A stretch of DNA of 44,319 nt. Origin: an uncultured Erysipelotrichaceae bacterium (GTDB lineage Bacteria; Bacillota_I; Bacilli_A; Erysipelotrichales; Erysipelotrichaceae). The stretch spans positions 1-44,319 of the forward strand of contig CALVCF010000017.1 in the NCBI GenBank assembly GCA_944325935.1. The letters are read 5' to 3'. Both the position numbers and the translations under genes were made by a program. Shown in pieces: positions 32,881 to 42,823 of this stretch. Each line of letters opens with the position of its first letter. The first letter of the stretch is position 1. The notes under the pieces were generated by a model. It did no database searches and was not told the DNA's origin. It saw nothing but the letters and a program-made list of their open reading frames with translations.

Positions 32881-33738
32881 TTAATGATCTTTTTTCTCAA
32901 AATATTGGATCGCAAGACAACCCAGACCGGTGTGCAAGGCTACTGGCGAACAAAGTGGAATGATCTTGATCTCATTATGAGGGAAGAGTTTTTGGGCCTC
33001 TTCTTTAAAAATAGCGGCCCTTGCAAAACAATCCACATGAGCTAAATAGATGACGTAATTTTCGTTTTTGATCTCTTCCTGCATGATCTTTAGGGCCAGT
33101 TTTTCAACTTTAGCGCTGGTACGAACCTTGGCGAGCACATCGATCTTGCCCTGCGTTTTCTCATTGATCACTAAAAGGGGCTTGATGCTCAAAAAGGTAC
33201 CGATGCTGGCGGCGGCCTTTGATAAGCGCCCGCTTTTGGCCAAATGATGCAGATCGTTTGGCATAAGGAGGGTATTGCAGGAAGCTACGACTTCGCGTGC
33301 CAATTCAAAGGCCTTTTTTTCTTCCATTTTTTCATCGCTGATCTTTTTTTGTAAGAAGTGGATAAGATAGTCTTGAAGGCAGGCGGTAACATGGATATCA
33401 AGGCAAGATATCGGAAGATCGTGGTTATCGCCAGCCATATAAAGGGCATTCATCGTTCCGCTTAGACCGCTGCAGATCGGCACACAGATCGCCTTGTCAA
33501 AGCCCTCCATTTTGATCTTTTCAAAAAGATCGTCGATGAGACCCAGAGCTGGCAAAGATGAAGAGAGCTCTCTTCCTTCGTGTAGGGCCTTCAATACATC
33601 GCCGACCCCGACATTCTCAAGATCGAAGTAATTTTTATCATCAATACCGATTTGAAGAGGGAGACTGAAGATCTTGTCTTCGGCCATCTCGTCGATCGAT
33701 TTACCAGAACCACTGTCTGTGATATATGCTATTTTCAT
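32881..33738 (-). CDS. DegV family fatty-acid-binding protein
   Basis: DegV/FakB proteins bind a fatty acid and present it to the FakA kinase for incorporation into phospholipids. The protein is 285 residues from the ATG at 33738, preceded by GAGGTG at six bases. A GTG three codons upstream is less likely. Family marks are IAYITDSGSG at the N-terminus, the SSLPALG segment (about 80-86) in the TSQPS-like position, GLSGTMNAL (about 114-122) and HHLAKSGRLSKAAASIG (about 186-202), then LSIKPLLVI. The TSQPS motif is altered to SSLPA, so ligand preference may differ. fakA is not in this window. Confidence 0.9.
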   Translation of the reverse strand: MKIAYITDSGSGKSIDEMAEDKIFSLPLQIGIDDKNYFDLENVGVGDVLKALHEGRELSSSLPALGLIDDLFEKIKMEGFDKAICVPICSGLSGTMNALYMAGDNHDLPISCLDIHVTACLQDYLIHFLQKKISDEKMEEKKAFELAREVVASCNTLLMPNDLHHLAKSGRLSKAAASIGTFLSIKPLLVINEKTQGKIDVLAKVRTSAKVEKLALKIMQEEIKNENYVIYLAHVDCFARAAIFKEEAQKLFPHNEIKIIPLCSPVALHTGLGCLAIQYFEKKDH

Positions 33739-33770
33739 AACTTTCACCTCTTATTCATCATAACATATTT

Positions 33771-33776
33771 TATAAT
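33771..33776 (+). promoter_or_regulatory. -10 element directly upstream of dnaE
   Basis: Perfect TATAAT ending six bases before the dnaE ATG (33783). No ribosome-binding site fits between them. The divergent DegV gene has a TATGAT on the minus strand at 33757-33762, so both promoters share about 45 bases. Confidence 0.5.
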
Positions 33777-33782
33777 AGATAT

Positions 33783-36752
33783 ATGAAGACAATTTTAGCG
33801 GTAAGGAGTGCTTTTTCCTTGCTCAAAAGCGAGATCCGCTTAAATGAATATCTCGATCAATCACAAAAAAGCGGCTTGAAGATCGTATCTCTCATCGACG
33901 ATCAAACGATGGCGGGGGCGATGGCTTTTTATAAGGGCGCGACAAAAAGAGGGCTTAGAGCGATCATGGGGATGGAATTTTTGGCTGAAATGGATCTCTA
34001 TAGTTTTTCGCTTATCGCAATCGCCCGAAACGAACAGGGTTTTTATGATCTTTTGAAGTTGTCGTCGCTTATCAATATCGAGGGCTACCGCTTTAGTTTT
34101 GACAGCGATCTTTTAAAAAACTGTCTTTTGATCGTGCCAAGCGATAACGAAATAAGCGATTGGGAAGAGTTAGTCAAATCTTTAAAAAAAGAATGCAGTA
34201 GCTTTTATCTTGGTTTGACCAGACCCTATAGCCAAAGCCAGCAGCTCATATATCCAAAACTCAGAGCGATCGCTGCCAAGGAAAATGTTTTTACGATCGC
34301 TTTACCGCGTGCCTTTTATTTAAATAAAGAAGACGCTCCAAGCTTTGAAGTCTTAAGGGCGATCGCCTTGAATCAGACGATCGATGATCTCGATCTTAAA
34401 AAAGAAAGCGGCAATCATTTTTTAAATGAAGAAGAGCTAAGCGAATTATACGAGGAAGACGATCTTTTAAATATTGACCGCCTGATCGATCGGATCGAAG
34501 ATTATAAACCTTTAAGAAAGAGCTCCTTGGTCACTTATAAGACTAATCAAGGCTATGATAAGCGCGACTATCTCATCAACCTGGCCCACAAGGGATTGAG
34601 CCTGCGCTTAAAAGGCGATGTGAAAGAAGAGTATCAAAGGCGCCTTAACTACGAGCTCAAGGTGATCATCAAGATGCACTTCGAAGATTATTTTCTGGTC
34701 GTCTACGATTTTATTCTATACGCTAAAAAACATGATATCTTGGTTGGTCCCGGACGGGGGAGTGCGGCTGGTTCATTGGTAGCTTATGCCCTGGGGATCA
34801 CTGAGATCGATCCCTTAAAATACGGGCTGCTGTTTGAAAGATTCTTAAATCCCGAGCGCGTTTCCTTACCCGATATCGATACCGATTTTCCCGATGATAA
34901 AAGATCGATGGTGATCGATTATGTCAAAGCGCGCTATGGTGAAAAACATGTCGCCCATATCGTGACCTATGCGACCCTTAAAGCGCGTCAGGTCATGCGT
35001 GATGTTGGGCGTGTCCTCAACAATAAGAAGATTGATCAATTAGCTAAAGCGATCGGCAATGACCCCAAGATCACTCTTAGGGAGGCCTATCAAAGAAAGG
35101 CTTTTCAAAGGATCGTGAACGAAGATAAATTATCGCAAAAAACCTATGAACTGGCTTTAAAACTTGAGGGCCTGCCGCGCCATATATCAACTCACGCCGC
35201 CGGGATCATCATGTCTCAATTGGAGCTTGACCAAGTCATTCCGCTTGTCAAAGTTGAAGAAGATCTGTATTCCAGCGCTTATACGATGGAATTTTTAGAA
35301 GAGTTAGGCCTTATCAAAATGGATTTTTTGGGTCTTAGGAATCTTTCGATCATCGAAGAAGTGGTAGCGGAAGTAAGAAAGAGCGAAGACTTTAAGCTTT
35401 ATCAGATTCCTCTTGACGATCAAAAGACCTATGATCTGATCGCCAAGGCCCATACCTTAGGGGTTTTCCAATTAGAATCCTTTGGCATGAAAGACCTCTT
35501 AAAGAAGATGAGACCTAAAAATCTCGAGGAGCTGGCCGTGGCGATCGCTTTGTTTAGGCCAGGACCCATACACAATATTCCCACATATCTGGCAAATCGT
35601 GAACATCCCGCCAAGATCAAGTATTTTCATGAGGATCTTGAGTCGATCCTTAAACCGACCTATGGCGTTATCATTTACCAAGAACAGATCATGATGATCG
35701 CTCAGAAACTGGCTGGTTTCTCTTTGTCCAAAGCCGATATCTTGCGCAAGGCAATGTCTAAGAAAAAGAAAGCGGAATTAGTGTCCTTAAGGGCCGATTT
35801 TATCAAAGGCGCCCTAGAGAAAGGTTATCTGGAAGATCTAGCTGTTGCGATCTATGAACTCATCTTACGCTTTGCAGATTATGGCTTTAATAAATCGCAT
35901 TCGATCGCTTATGGCCTGATTGCCTATCAAATGGCCTATCTCAAGGCCCATCACCCTTTGTATTTTTATAAGGCCCTTTTAAATGCGGCGATCGCTTCTA
36001 ATGTCAAGACCTATGAATATCTTAATGAATGTCTATCACAAGGGATCAAGCTAGCCTTAGTTGATATCAATATCTCCTTGGATAGCTATCGCATATTTGA
36101 AGATCGCCTGTATATGCCCTTTGGCCTTATTAAAAACCTCGGGCGCGTCACGATCGAAAAAATACTCAAAGAAAGAGAAAAAGGCCGATTTAATAGCTTT
36201 GATGAGTGCGTTTATCGCCTAAAGGGCGCTGTTGATCGCCAGGCCTTTAACGCCCTGATCGATGGCGGAGCCTTTGATCGCTTTGGTTTGAATCGGACGA
36301 GTCTGCGCTACAATCTCGACGATCTTTTAAAGGGCGATCTCAATATGCAGGGTTTTGATCGGATCGTTATCAAAGATGTCAAGGACGATCTAAGCGAGAA
36401 TGTCAAAAGGGAGAAGGAAGTATTGGGCTTTAATTATTACTTCAATCCCCTCTTGATCTATAAAAGGCGTTATCAGATCGATACACAAGCACTGGAACTT
36501 TTAAAAAGCGGTAGCGTCGAGGGCTTTGGCGAGATCGTACGCGTTAGGGAGATCACGACTAAGACGGGAGAAAAGATGGCCTATATCAAGATCCAGGATG
36601 ATAGTGGCAGCCTTGATTTAAGTATCAATCCTAGGTTATATTTAAATCTAAGAAGCGAGCTTTATCGCGCCTTAAACAAGTTTGCCCTTTTTAAGGGACG
36701 GATCTATAAAGAGGGCGCATGTGCTGTTGAGAAATTAGAGATAAAGGGGTAA
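33783..36752 (+). CDS. dnaE: DNA polymerase III alpha subunit, DnaE type
   Basis: DnaE is a C-family replicative polymerase; in most Bacillota it works beside PolC and extends primers. At 989 residues it is shorter than most DnaE proteins (about 1,100-1,160). Domains in order are an N-terminal PHP region (1 to about 250), then the palm with GPGRGSAAGSLVAYALGI (about 321-338) and PDIDTDFPDD (about 363-372, catalytic Asps). The fingers segment HISTHAAGI follows, then FRPGPIHNIP, a HhH region, and a C-terminal OB domain (about 915-985). The PHP metal residues are lost: the usual HTHSEYSLLDG is VRSAFSLLKS here, and the TDH motif is IDD. No proofreading by PHP is expected. A response regulator starts 4 bases after the stop. 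Confidence 0.95.
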   Translation: MKTILAVRSAFSLLKSEIRLNEYLDQSQKSGLKIVSLIDDQTMAGAMAFYKGATKRGLRAIMGMEFLAEMDLYSFSLIAIARNEQGFYDLLKLSSLINIEGYRFSFDSDLLKNCLLIVPSDNEISDWEELVKSLKKECSSFYLGLTRPYSQSQQLIYPKLRAIAAKENVFTIALPRAFYLNKEDAPSFEVLRAIALNQTIDDLDLKKESGNHFLNEEELSELYEEDDLLNIDRLIDRIEDYKPLRKSSLVTYKTNQGYDKRDYLINLAHKGLSLRLKGDVKEEYQRRLNYELKVIIKMHFEDYFLVVYDFILYAKKHDILVGPGRGSAAGSLVAYALGITEIDPLKYGLLFERFLNPERVSLPDIDTDFPDDKRSMVIDYVKARYGEKHVAHIVTYATLKARQVMRDVGRVLNNKKIDQLAKAIGNDPKITLREAYQRKAFQRIVNEDKLSQKTYELALKLEGLPRHISTHAAGIIMSQLELDQVIPLVKVEEDLYSSAYTMEFLEELGLIKMDFLGLRNLSIIEEVVAEVRKSEDFKLYQIPLDDQKTYDLIAKAHTLGVFQLESFGMKDLLKKMRPKNLEELAVAIALFRPGPIHNIPTYLANREHPAKIKYFHEDLESILKPTYGVIIYQEQIMMIAQKLAGFSLSKADILRKAMSKKKKAELVSLRADFIKGALEKGYLEDLAVAIYELILRFADYGFNKSHSIAYGLIAYQMAYLKAHHPLYFYKALLNAAIASNVKTYEYLNECLSQGIKLALVDINISLDSYRIFEDRLYMPFGLIKNLGRVTIEKILKEREKGRFNSFDECVYRLKGAVDRQAFNALIDGGAFDRFGLNRTSLRYNLDDLLKGDLNMQGFDRIVIKDVKDDLSENVKREKEVLGFNYYFNPLLIYKRRYQIDTQALELLKSGSVEGFGEIVRVREITTKTGEKMAYIKIQDDSGSLDLSINPRLYLNLRSELYRALNKFALFKGRIYKEGACAVEKLEIKG

Positions 36753-36755
36753 TTT

Positions 36756-37418
36756 ATGACAAAAATCTTGATCGTTGATGATGAAGAACGGATCCGTGAA
36801 GTGGTCAAGGAATATGCTTTGATGGAAGGTTATGAATGCTTGGAGGCCAGTGATGGCTTAGAGGCTGTGGATATCGCGTTGAGCGAAGATCTGGATCTCA
36901 TTATTTTAGATATAATGATGAATAAACTCGACGGCTTTGCGACCTGCCAGAAGATCAAAGCGAAAAAGGATGTCCCGATCATTATGTTGAGTGCGCGCTT
37001 TGAAGAACACGATAAGCTGTTCAGTTTTGAGATCGGGGTCGACGACTATGTTACCAAGCCCTTTTCACCGCGTGAATTGATGGCTAGAGCCAAGGTCGTC
37101 ATCGAAAGACATCAAAAGGATGCCAAAGAGGCGATTCGGGTCAAAGACCTGGTGATCGATATCAAAGGCCATGAGGTGCGCATAGCTGGGACAAAACTCA
37201 ATCTGACGCCCAAGGAGGTCGATCTTTTGATCTATTTGGCCTCGCATCCCAATACCGCCTTTTCGCGCGAACAATTATTAGAGGCCATATGGCGCTATGA
37301 CTATATGGGCGATGAAAGAACGGTCGACACTCACATCAAGATGCTGCGCCACAATCTTGGCGCCTATCGCGATCGCATCGTGACGATCCGTGGTATGGGG
37401 TATAAATTTGAAATTTAA
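36756..37418 (+). CDS. OmpR/PhoB-family response regulator
   Basis: This 220-residue two-component regulator has a receiver domain at residues 1 to about 115: acidic pocket VDDEE, phosphoacceptor Asp52 in LDIMMNKLDG, and KPFSP with the conserved Lys at about 103. A C-terminal winged helix (about 125-220) contains LTPKEVDLLIYLASHP and RTVDTHIKMLRHNLG, the recognition helix of the OmpR family. AGGGGTAATTT precedes the ATG. The 3' end overlaps the histidine kinase start by 11 bases. Target genes cannot be inferred; the neighbours (dnaE, a methyltransferase, an SNF2 helicase) give no clear hint. Confidence 0.94.
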   Translation: MTKILIVDDEERIREVVKEYALMEGYECLEASDGLEAVDIALSEDLDLIILDIMMNKLDGFATCQKIKAKKDVPIIMLSARFEEHDKLFSFEIGVDDYVTKPFSPRELMARAKVVIERHQKDAKEAIRVKDLVIDIKGHEVRIAGTKLNLTPKEVDLLIYLASHPNTAFSREQLLEAIWRYDYMGDERTVDTHIKMLRHNLGAYRDRIVTIRGMGYKFEI

Positions 37419-38859
37419 TTTTAGGTCGATCCGTTTTAATATCTGGTTGTATTTTTGTCTGTTCTCGCTATTGATCTTAGCGCTTTTCGGCATGTTGCAA
37501 GGCGTTTTGATCCGCCCTTATTATCGTGAGAACCGCTTGGCGACCATCACCGAGGTGGCGGACCGTTTGGAGGACTTGTTGTTGAAGGATGAAGAAGTCA
37601 GCTTAGACAATGCCGAAAAGGCGCTTGATGTCGTGGTCGATAATGGACTATGCGTCGCGATCACCAACGCCAAGGGCGAGCGGATTTATGAAAATGACGT
37701 CTTGGGCAATACCTGTATTTTGAATACTTCGGCCAATATCGATGACAAAAACTATGATTTGACAAGCGAGCTTGGATCTTTGAATGCGTTAGTCGATGAT
37801 GAAGACACATCCTTTAATGTCGCCTCGCCTCTATCGGGTGATGATATGTTGTTGTTCGCAAGGAAGATCGAAGCTGGTTTTGGCAACTATTATCTATATA
37901 TTAATTCACCCCTAGAACCAGTCGAATCGATCATCAATTTCATCTTTGATCAATTCTTTTACATCGCCTTAGTAGTTTTGGGGGCTGGCATTATCATTTC
38001 TTTGTTTGTATCGCGCAGGATCACCTATCCTATCATCAAGATAAAAAAAGAAGCCGATCGTTTGACGCATGGGGACTATAAGGCTAGTTTCGCTGTTAAT
38101 TCTTATTCTGAGATCAATGATCTAGCTCAAACGCTGGATCGGGCCACCAAACAATTGGCCCAGACCGACGAACTAAGAAATGATTTGATCGCCAATGTCT
38201 CCCACGACATCAAGACCCCTTTGACGATGATCAAGGCCTATAGTGAGATGATCAAGGACATTTCGGGAAATGATCCCAAAAAACGCAACGAGCATCTTGA
38301 TGTCATAATATCTGAAGTCAATTATCTGGATAAGCTTGTCAAGGACATGGCTCTTTTATCAAAGATGCAGGCGGGGGTCGATACCTTGAAGAAGACCAAT
38401 TTCGACTTGCGCAGTGCTGTTTTAGAGATCATTAAACTGCACGACGGGCTCTTTAAGGAGCATTCGATCAATGTTAAAACTAATTTAGAGCGGGTCTTTG
38501 TGTTTGCTGATGAACTTAAGATCAAACAAGTCATCGCCAACTTCATTTCTAATGCCATCAAGCATTCGCATGACGGTTCAAAGATCGAGATCGACCTAAA
38601 ACAAGATGAGGAGCGCGTACGTTTTGAGGTCAAAGATGAAGGAGAGGGCATCAGCGAAGAAGATCTGCCCTATATATGGGATCGCTATTATAAAAAGGAT
38701 CGCCATTTTCATCGCGAAGTCGACTCTTCGGGTTTGGGCTTAGCGATCGCCAAGACGATCTTAGAAGCACATAAGGCCAAATTCGGGGCTTATTCCAAAT
38801 TAGGAGTGGGTTCGACCTTCTATTTTGAATTATCAAAGGATTATGAAGATGAGAACTGA
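37408..38859 (+). CDS. Membrane sensor histidine kinase
   Basis: This is the partner of the preceding regulator. I favour the TTG at 37408 (483 residues), with GGTATGGGGT a few bases upstream; an ATG at 37390 in the same frame is possible. Layout: membrane helix about 11-33, an extracellular sensor of about 145 residues, a second helix (about 182-204) and a HAMP linker. HisKA follows with the phosphorylated His in NVSHDIKTPLTM (about 264-275), then HATPase_c with N box NFISNAIKHS, G1 DEGEGI and G2 SSGLGLAIA. No PAS domain is seen. The extracellular domain is not a family I recognise, so the signal is unknown. Confidence 0.93.
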   Translation: MKFNFRSIRFNIWLYFCLFSLLILALFGMLQGVLIRPYYRENRLATITEVADRLEDLLLKDEEVSLDNAEKALDVVVDNGLCVAITNAKGERIYENDVLGNTCILNTSANIDDKNYDLTSELGSLNALVDDEDTSFNVASPLSGDDMLLFARKIEAGFGNYYLYINSPLEPVESIINFIFDQFFYIALVVLGAGIIISLFVSRRITYPIIKIKKEADRLTHGDYKASFAVNSYSEINDLAQTLDRATKQLAQTDELRNDLIANVSHDIKTPLTMIKAYSEMIKDISGNDPKKRNEHLDVIISEVNYLDKLVKDMALLSKMQAGVDTLKKTNFDLRSAVLEIIKLHDGLFKEHSINVKTNLERVFVFADELKIKQVIANFISNAIKHSHDGSKIEIDLKQDEERVRFEVKDEGEGISEEDLPYIWDRYYKKDRHFHREVDSSGLGLAIAKTILEAHKAKFGAYSKLGVGSTFYFELSKDYEDEN

Positions 38860-39502
38860 TTATTTACCCTATATCAATAAAGAGTTTTATCAAGATGAAG
38901 ATGCTTATCATTTCAATTCTGATACGGTGCTTCTAGGCATCGAACTCAACTTTAAGAAAGATCTCAGCATCCTTGATATCGGTACCAATACAGGAGCCTT
39001 GCTTATATATGCCAGTATCTTTGCTCCCAGGCTGATGGTTGGGATCGATGTCGATGAAAGGGCCTTAATGATCGCAAAGCTGAATCTAGCCTTACACAAT
39101 TTAAAAGCAGAGCTTTATTGTAGTGATCTTAAGGATTTTATGTATGAGCCCTTTGATGTCATAATTACAAATCCGCCCTTTCTTGAGATGGATAAAAGTC
39201 GCCGGCGCTATAATCAAGCGATGGATCAAAGTTTCCTTTCGCTTGAGGAGCTTTTCAGGGGTTTTAAGCGCCTGTTAAAAGACAATGGCAGCATTTATAT
39301 GATCTATGCCAGTGAGTATTTAGAGGATATCATTGTCAAGGCTCATGGGCATGGATTTAAAATTATGAGTATCAAACCCGTCTATGACACCAAGAAAAAA
39401 GTAGCGCATAGGGTCATACTCCAACTAAAAAAGGGTAGACATCAAAAAACCAGACTTTTAAGCCCGACTTTTATACATGATGGCAAGATCTCAGAACGTT
39501 AA
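38849..39502 (+). CDS. TrmN6/YfiC-like SAM-dependent N6-adenine methyltransferase
   Basis: This 217-residue protein has a Rossmann methyltransferase fold. The SAM site is ILDIGTNTGALLIYAS (about 41-56) with GIDVDE at about 66-71. The catalytic NPPF motif at about 108-111 marks N6-adenine or related amino methylation. The N-terminal YHFNSDTVLLG segment is typical of the group that methylates A37 of tRNA-Val in E. coli. In Gram-positive genomes the same family often sits beside a GIY-YIG gene and rsmI, which is not the case here. I choose the ATG at 38849 because AAAGGA lies eight bases before it; it overlaps the kinase gene by 11 bases. Confidence 0.86.
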   Translation: MRTDYLPYINKEFYQDEDAYHFNSDTVLLGIELNFKKDLSILDIGTNTGALLIYASIFAPRLMVGIDVDERALMIAKLNLALHNLKAELYCSDLKDFMYEPFDVIITNPPFLEMDKSRRRYNQAMDQSFLSLEELFRGFKRLLKDNGSIYMIYASEYLEDIIVKAHGHGFKIMSIKPVYDTKKKVAHRVILQLKKGRHQKTRLLSPTFIHDGKISER

Positions 39503-39526
39503 ACTTATGTTAGAATTAAAAGGTAT

Positions 39527-42500
39527 ATGCGTTTAGTTGACCAGGCAATCTTGATCAAGATCAGTCTTAAAAATCGCTCTTTAGGCTTTAAATACGATCG
39601 CGAAGACTGCATTGAGAAAATCAGCGTCAAAAAGCTCGCTGATAATAAATACGATGTCGCCTCGACCTTGAAGATCAAAGGTTATCAAAACAGCTGTCAT
39701 TTTATCTTGGATACTTTTAAAAAAGAGATCTTAGAAGCCGATTGCGATTGCCCTTTCTTCGATAAGAGAGATCTTTGCGGCCATATTGCGACCGTTTGTA
39801 TCTATTTAGAGAAGACCGATATCGATCATTTTCCCTATGCGCGCGATCTTAAAGAAGAGCGGCAAGTTAATAGCGATGGCTTGTTACCAATGTCTTACAA
39901 AGAGGAAAGGAAGAAAGCCGCTATCAAGGAAAAAAGATCAAAGCTGATCGAACTTTTGACAGGCTCTTCGCTGGCCTTGATCGATCATGAAAAAGAGCGC
40001 TATGAAAGGATGGTCGAAGGGATCACACTATCTGGCAAGTATCAGATCATACCGCATATAGAAAAAGATGGCTCTGGCTATTATGTGGATTTTTCCATCA
40101 GGAGTTCCAGGGATTATATCATAAAGGACTACATTACCTTTATCCACGACCTCAATAACCAGGCTTACCATTCTTATGGCAAATATCTCGCCTTTTTTCA
40201 TGACCGCGCTTGTTTTGAAGAAGGATCCGTAAAATGGATCGATTTTATGGCGGAGGCCTACCAGAGTTTAGGTCGAAATTACTATTCCTATGACTATTTG
40301 AGCGGTTTTCGCAATACTAAGCGCTATATTCCCCTCAACGATCGAACGCTGGGGAAGCTTTTTAAATATTTCAGGGACGAAGATGACGAGTCCATCCATT
40401 TTGAAGAAGATGAAAAACTCGTCTTTGAGCTTATGATAAGTGAGCTTTATGATAAAACAGTCCTCAAGATCGAACTTGGGGCGTCAAAGCGCTATCTTTT
40501 CTACGATGAATATAATATCTATGAATTAAAGGGCGAGCAAAGTCTTGAGATCAGCTACCATCCCCTCAAGGATCCCGGACTCTTTGACCGTCTTTTCAAG
40601 TACCTTGACAATGCGCCGCTCTATGTTTTGAAAAAGCGCTTTGGCGAGCTTTATGACTATTTTTTATATCCACTAAAAGATGTTCTTTCTTATGATGAAA
40701 ATATGATCAGCACCTATGATTTGAGTTTCGTCGAAGAAAAGATCATCATTTTGGGCGATATCGATGATAAGGGAGCGATCTTTTTTAAAGTAGAAGGAGT
40801 CTATCAAAACGCAAGGCGCAATCTCCTATTAGAAAATGCTATCTTAAATCATGATGCGCTATTTGTGGTCAGTACCATCAAAAAGTATGCCAGCTATCTT
40901 TTAAAGGATGAGGGTATAGCTTTTTTTGATGACAGCAATGAAAGGACGCTGATCTTTTTAAACGAGGGTCTGAGTCTTTTGAAAGATTATGCAAAGATCT
41001 ATGTTTCGGATAGCCTTAAGAAACTGGGGCGCCGATCATCCTATAGCCTGAGTGTTGGAGTGCGCTTAGAAAGCGATCTTTTGCATATCGATATTGAAAG
41101 TTTCGATTTTGATATCGAAGAGATCGGCGCAATCCTTAATGCCTATCAAAAAAAGAAAAAGTACTATCGTCTTAAAGATGGCATGCTCTTGCATCTAGAA
41201 TCAGATGAACTGAAAGAGCTCGATGAATTGGCGCGGTCTTTACATATCAAGGCCGAGGAGATTAAAAACGGAAAGCTGGTCTTGGATCGATACGCTGCCT
41301 TTCACTTCATGGATGAATTTAAGGCCATCAAGCTCAAGCGCGATGAAAGCTTAAATACTTTTTTAGCCGCCTTTCAAAATAAGCAAGCCAATTACCAGCT
41401 TTCGCATTTTTATCAAAAGACTTTAAGAGATTACCAAAAGATCGGAGTCGGCTTTCTTTTGACCTTGTACGATTATGGCTTTAATGGGATCTTGGCCGAT
41501 GAGATGGGCCTTGGCAAGACGCTGCAGGTTATCGCTCTTTTACAAACGATCAAAAGCGGTACCAGCATCGTCGTTTGTCCTTCGTCTCTTATCTATAATT
41601 GGCTCGATGAGATCAAGCGTTTCAGCGACCTTAAAGCTTTAGCGATCATGGGTGTAAAAGAAGAAAGACAAAGAAGGATCGCTAGGCTGGGCTCTTTTGA
41701 TGTCGTTATAACTTCTTATGATTATTTAAAAAGAGATATTGAAGAATATGCATCCTTCTGTTTTAACTATTGCATTCTGGATGAAGCGCAGAATATCAAG
41801 AACCTCAAAACTAAAAATGCCCATGCTGCCAAGCTGGTCGTTTCAAAACATCGTTTGGCTCTAAGTGGGACGCCGATCGAAAATTCTTTGGCTGAACTTT
41901 GGTCGATCTTTGATTTTTTAATGCCGGGTTATCTGTATAATTATCAGTATTTCCGGACCTATTTTGAAAATCCGATCCTTTTAGACAATAATGAAGCCCG
42001 AAGTAAAGAACTCAAACGCTTGATCAGTCCCTTTATCTTACGAAGGGTAAAAAAGGAGGTCTTAAAGGAATTGCCTGACAAGATCGATCATGAGTATCTG
42101 ATCGACTTCAGCAAAGAAGAGAAAAAGATTTATTTGGCCAATCTGGCCTTGGTGAACCAAGAGCTCAAGGAAAAGCTGGATGCGGAAAAGATCGATCATA
42201 TTGCGATCCTTGCCATGCTGACGCGTCTTAGGCAACTTTGTCTTGATGATCGATTGATCTACGATGATATCAAGACCCCCTCCAGCAAGGTCAAAGCTTG
42301 CGTCGAGCTTGTCAAACTTTATAGAGATCACCATAAGAAAATCCTGCTATTCTCATCTTTTACCTCGCTTTTAGCTCTGCTTGAAAGAGAATTGATCAGC
42401 GAGGGCATCAGCTTTTACACGCTGACTGGAAAGACTGCCAAGAAAATGCGCCATGACCTAGTCAGTAAATTCAACAAGGATGATACGACGGTCTTTCTCA

Positions 42501-42790
42501 TCTCGCTTAAGGCGGGTGGGACTGGTCTTAATCTCACCAGTGCCGAGGTCGTGATCCACATTGACCCCTGGTGGAATGTTTCTTTGCAAAATCAAGCGAC
42601 TGATCGTGCGCATCGCATTGGACAAAACGCCAATGTGCAGGTCTACCGCCTGATCATGAAGGATTCGATCGAAGAAAGAATTACCGATCTGCAAAACAAG
42701 AAGAAAGAATTGTCCGACGCTTTTATCGAAGGTAACGATGCCAGTCTGGCCAAGATGAGTAAAGATGAGATAATGGCTTTATTTTCTTGA
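39527..42790 (+). CDS. SWIM-domain SNF2-family DNA helicase/translocase
   Basis: This 1,087-residue protein has a SWIM zinc-binding motif near the N-terminus, CDCPFFDKRDLCGHIA (CxCx8CxH, about 75-90). A middle region of about 500 residues resembles the bacterial SNF2-associated domain. The C-terminal 460 residues are a complete SNF2 ATPase: DEMGLGKTLQV (motif I, about 659-669), DEAQNIK (motif II, about 754-760), LSGTPIENS (motif III), then GGTGLNLTSA and QATDRAHRIGQ (motifs V and VI). Such proteins translocate on duplex DNA; their cellular role in Bacillota is unsettled. AAAGG and a -10-like TAGAAT (39511-39516) lie just upstream, so the leader would be very short. Confidence 0.93.
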   Translation: MRLVDQAILIKISLKNRSLGFKYDREDCIEKISVKKLADNKYDVASTLKIKGYQNSCHFILDTFKKEILEADCDCPFFDKRDLCGHIATVCIYLEKTDIDHFPYARDLKEERQVNSDGLLPMSYKEERKKAAIKEKRSKLIELLTGSSLALIDHEKERYERMVEGITLSGKYQIIPHIEKDGSGYYVDFSIRSSRDYIIKDYITFIHDLNNQAYHSYGKYLAFFHDRACFEEGSVKWIDFMAEAYQSLGRNYYSYDYLSGFRNTKRYIPLNDRTLGKLFKYFRDEDDESIHFEEDEKLVFELMISELYDKTVLKIELGASKRYLFYDEYNIYELKGEQSLEISYHPLKDPGLFDRLFKYLDNAPLYVLKKRFGELYDYFLYPLKDVLSYDENMISTYDLSFVEEKIIILGDIDDKGAIFFKVEGVYQNARRNLLLENAILNHDALFVVSTIKKYASYLLKDEGIAFFDDSNERTLIFLNEGLSLLKDYAKIYVSDSLKKLGRRSSYSLSVGVRLESDLLHIDIESFDFDIEEIGAILNAYQKKKKYYRLKDGMLLHLESDELKELDELARSLHIKAEEIKNGKLVLDRYAAFHFMDEFKAIKLKRDESLNTFLAAFQNKQANYQLSHFYQKTLRDYQKIGVGFLLTLYDYGFNGILADEMGLGKTLQVIALLQTIKSGTSIVVCPSSLIYNWLDEIKRFSDLKALAIMGVKEERQRRIARLGSFDVVITSYDYLKRDIEEYASFCFNYCILDEAQNIKNLKTKNAHAAKLVVSKHRLALSGTPIENSLAELWSIFDFLMPGYLYNYQYFRTYFENPILLDNNEARSKELKRLISPFILRRVKKEVLKELPDKIDHEYLIDFSKEEKKIYLANLALVNQELKEKLDAEKIDHIAILAMLTRLRQLCLDDRLIYDDIKTPSSKVKACVELVKLYRDHHKKILLFSSFTSLLALLERELISEGISFYTLTGKTAKKMRHDLVSKFNKDDTTVFLISLKAGGTGLNLTSAEVVIHIDPWWNVSLQNQATDRAHRIGQNANVQVYRLIMKDSIEERITDLQNKKKELSDAFIEGNDASLAKMSKDEIMALFS

Positions 42791-42815
42791 TATTTTTAAG
42801 CATATAGCGTATGAT
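42787..42815 (+). promoter_or_regulatory. Sigma-A-type promoter for rplK-rplA
   Basis: TTGATA (42787-42792) and TATGAT (42810-42815) are separated by 17 bases. The expected start near 42822 lies immediately before the leader hairpin. Confidence 0.72.
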
Positions 42816-42823
42816 ATTTAAGC

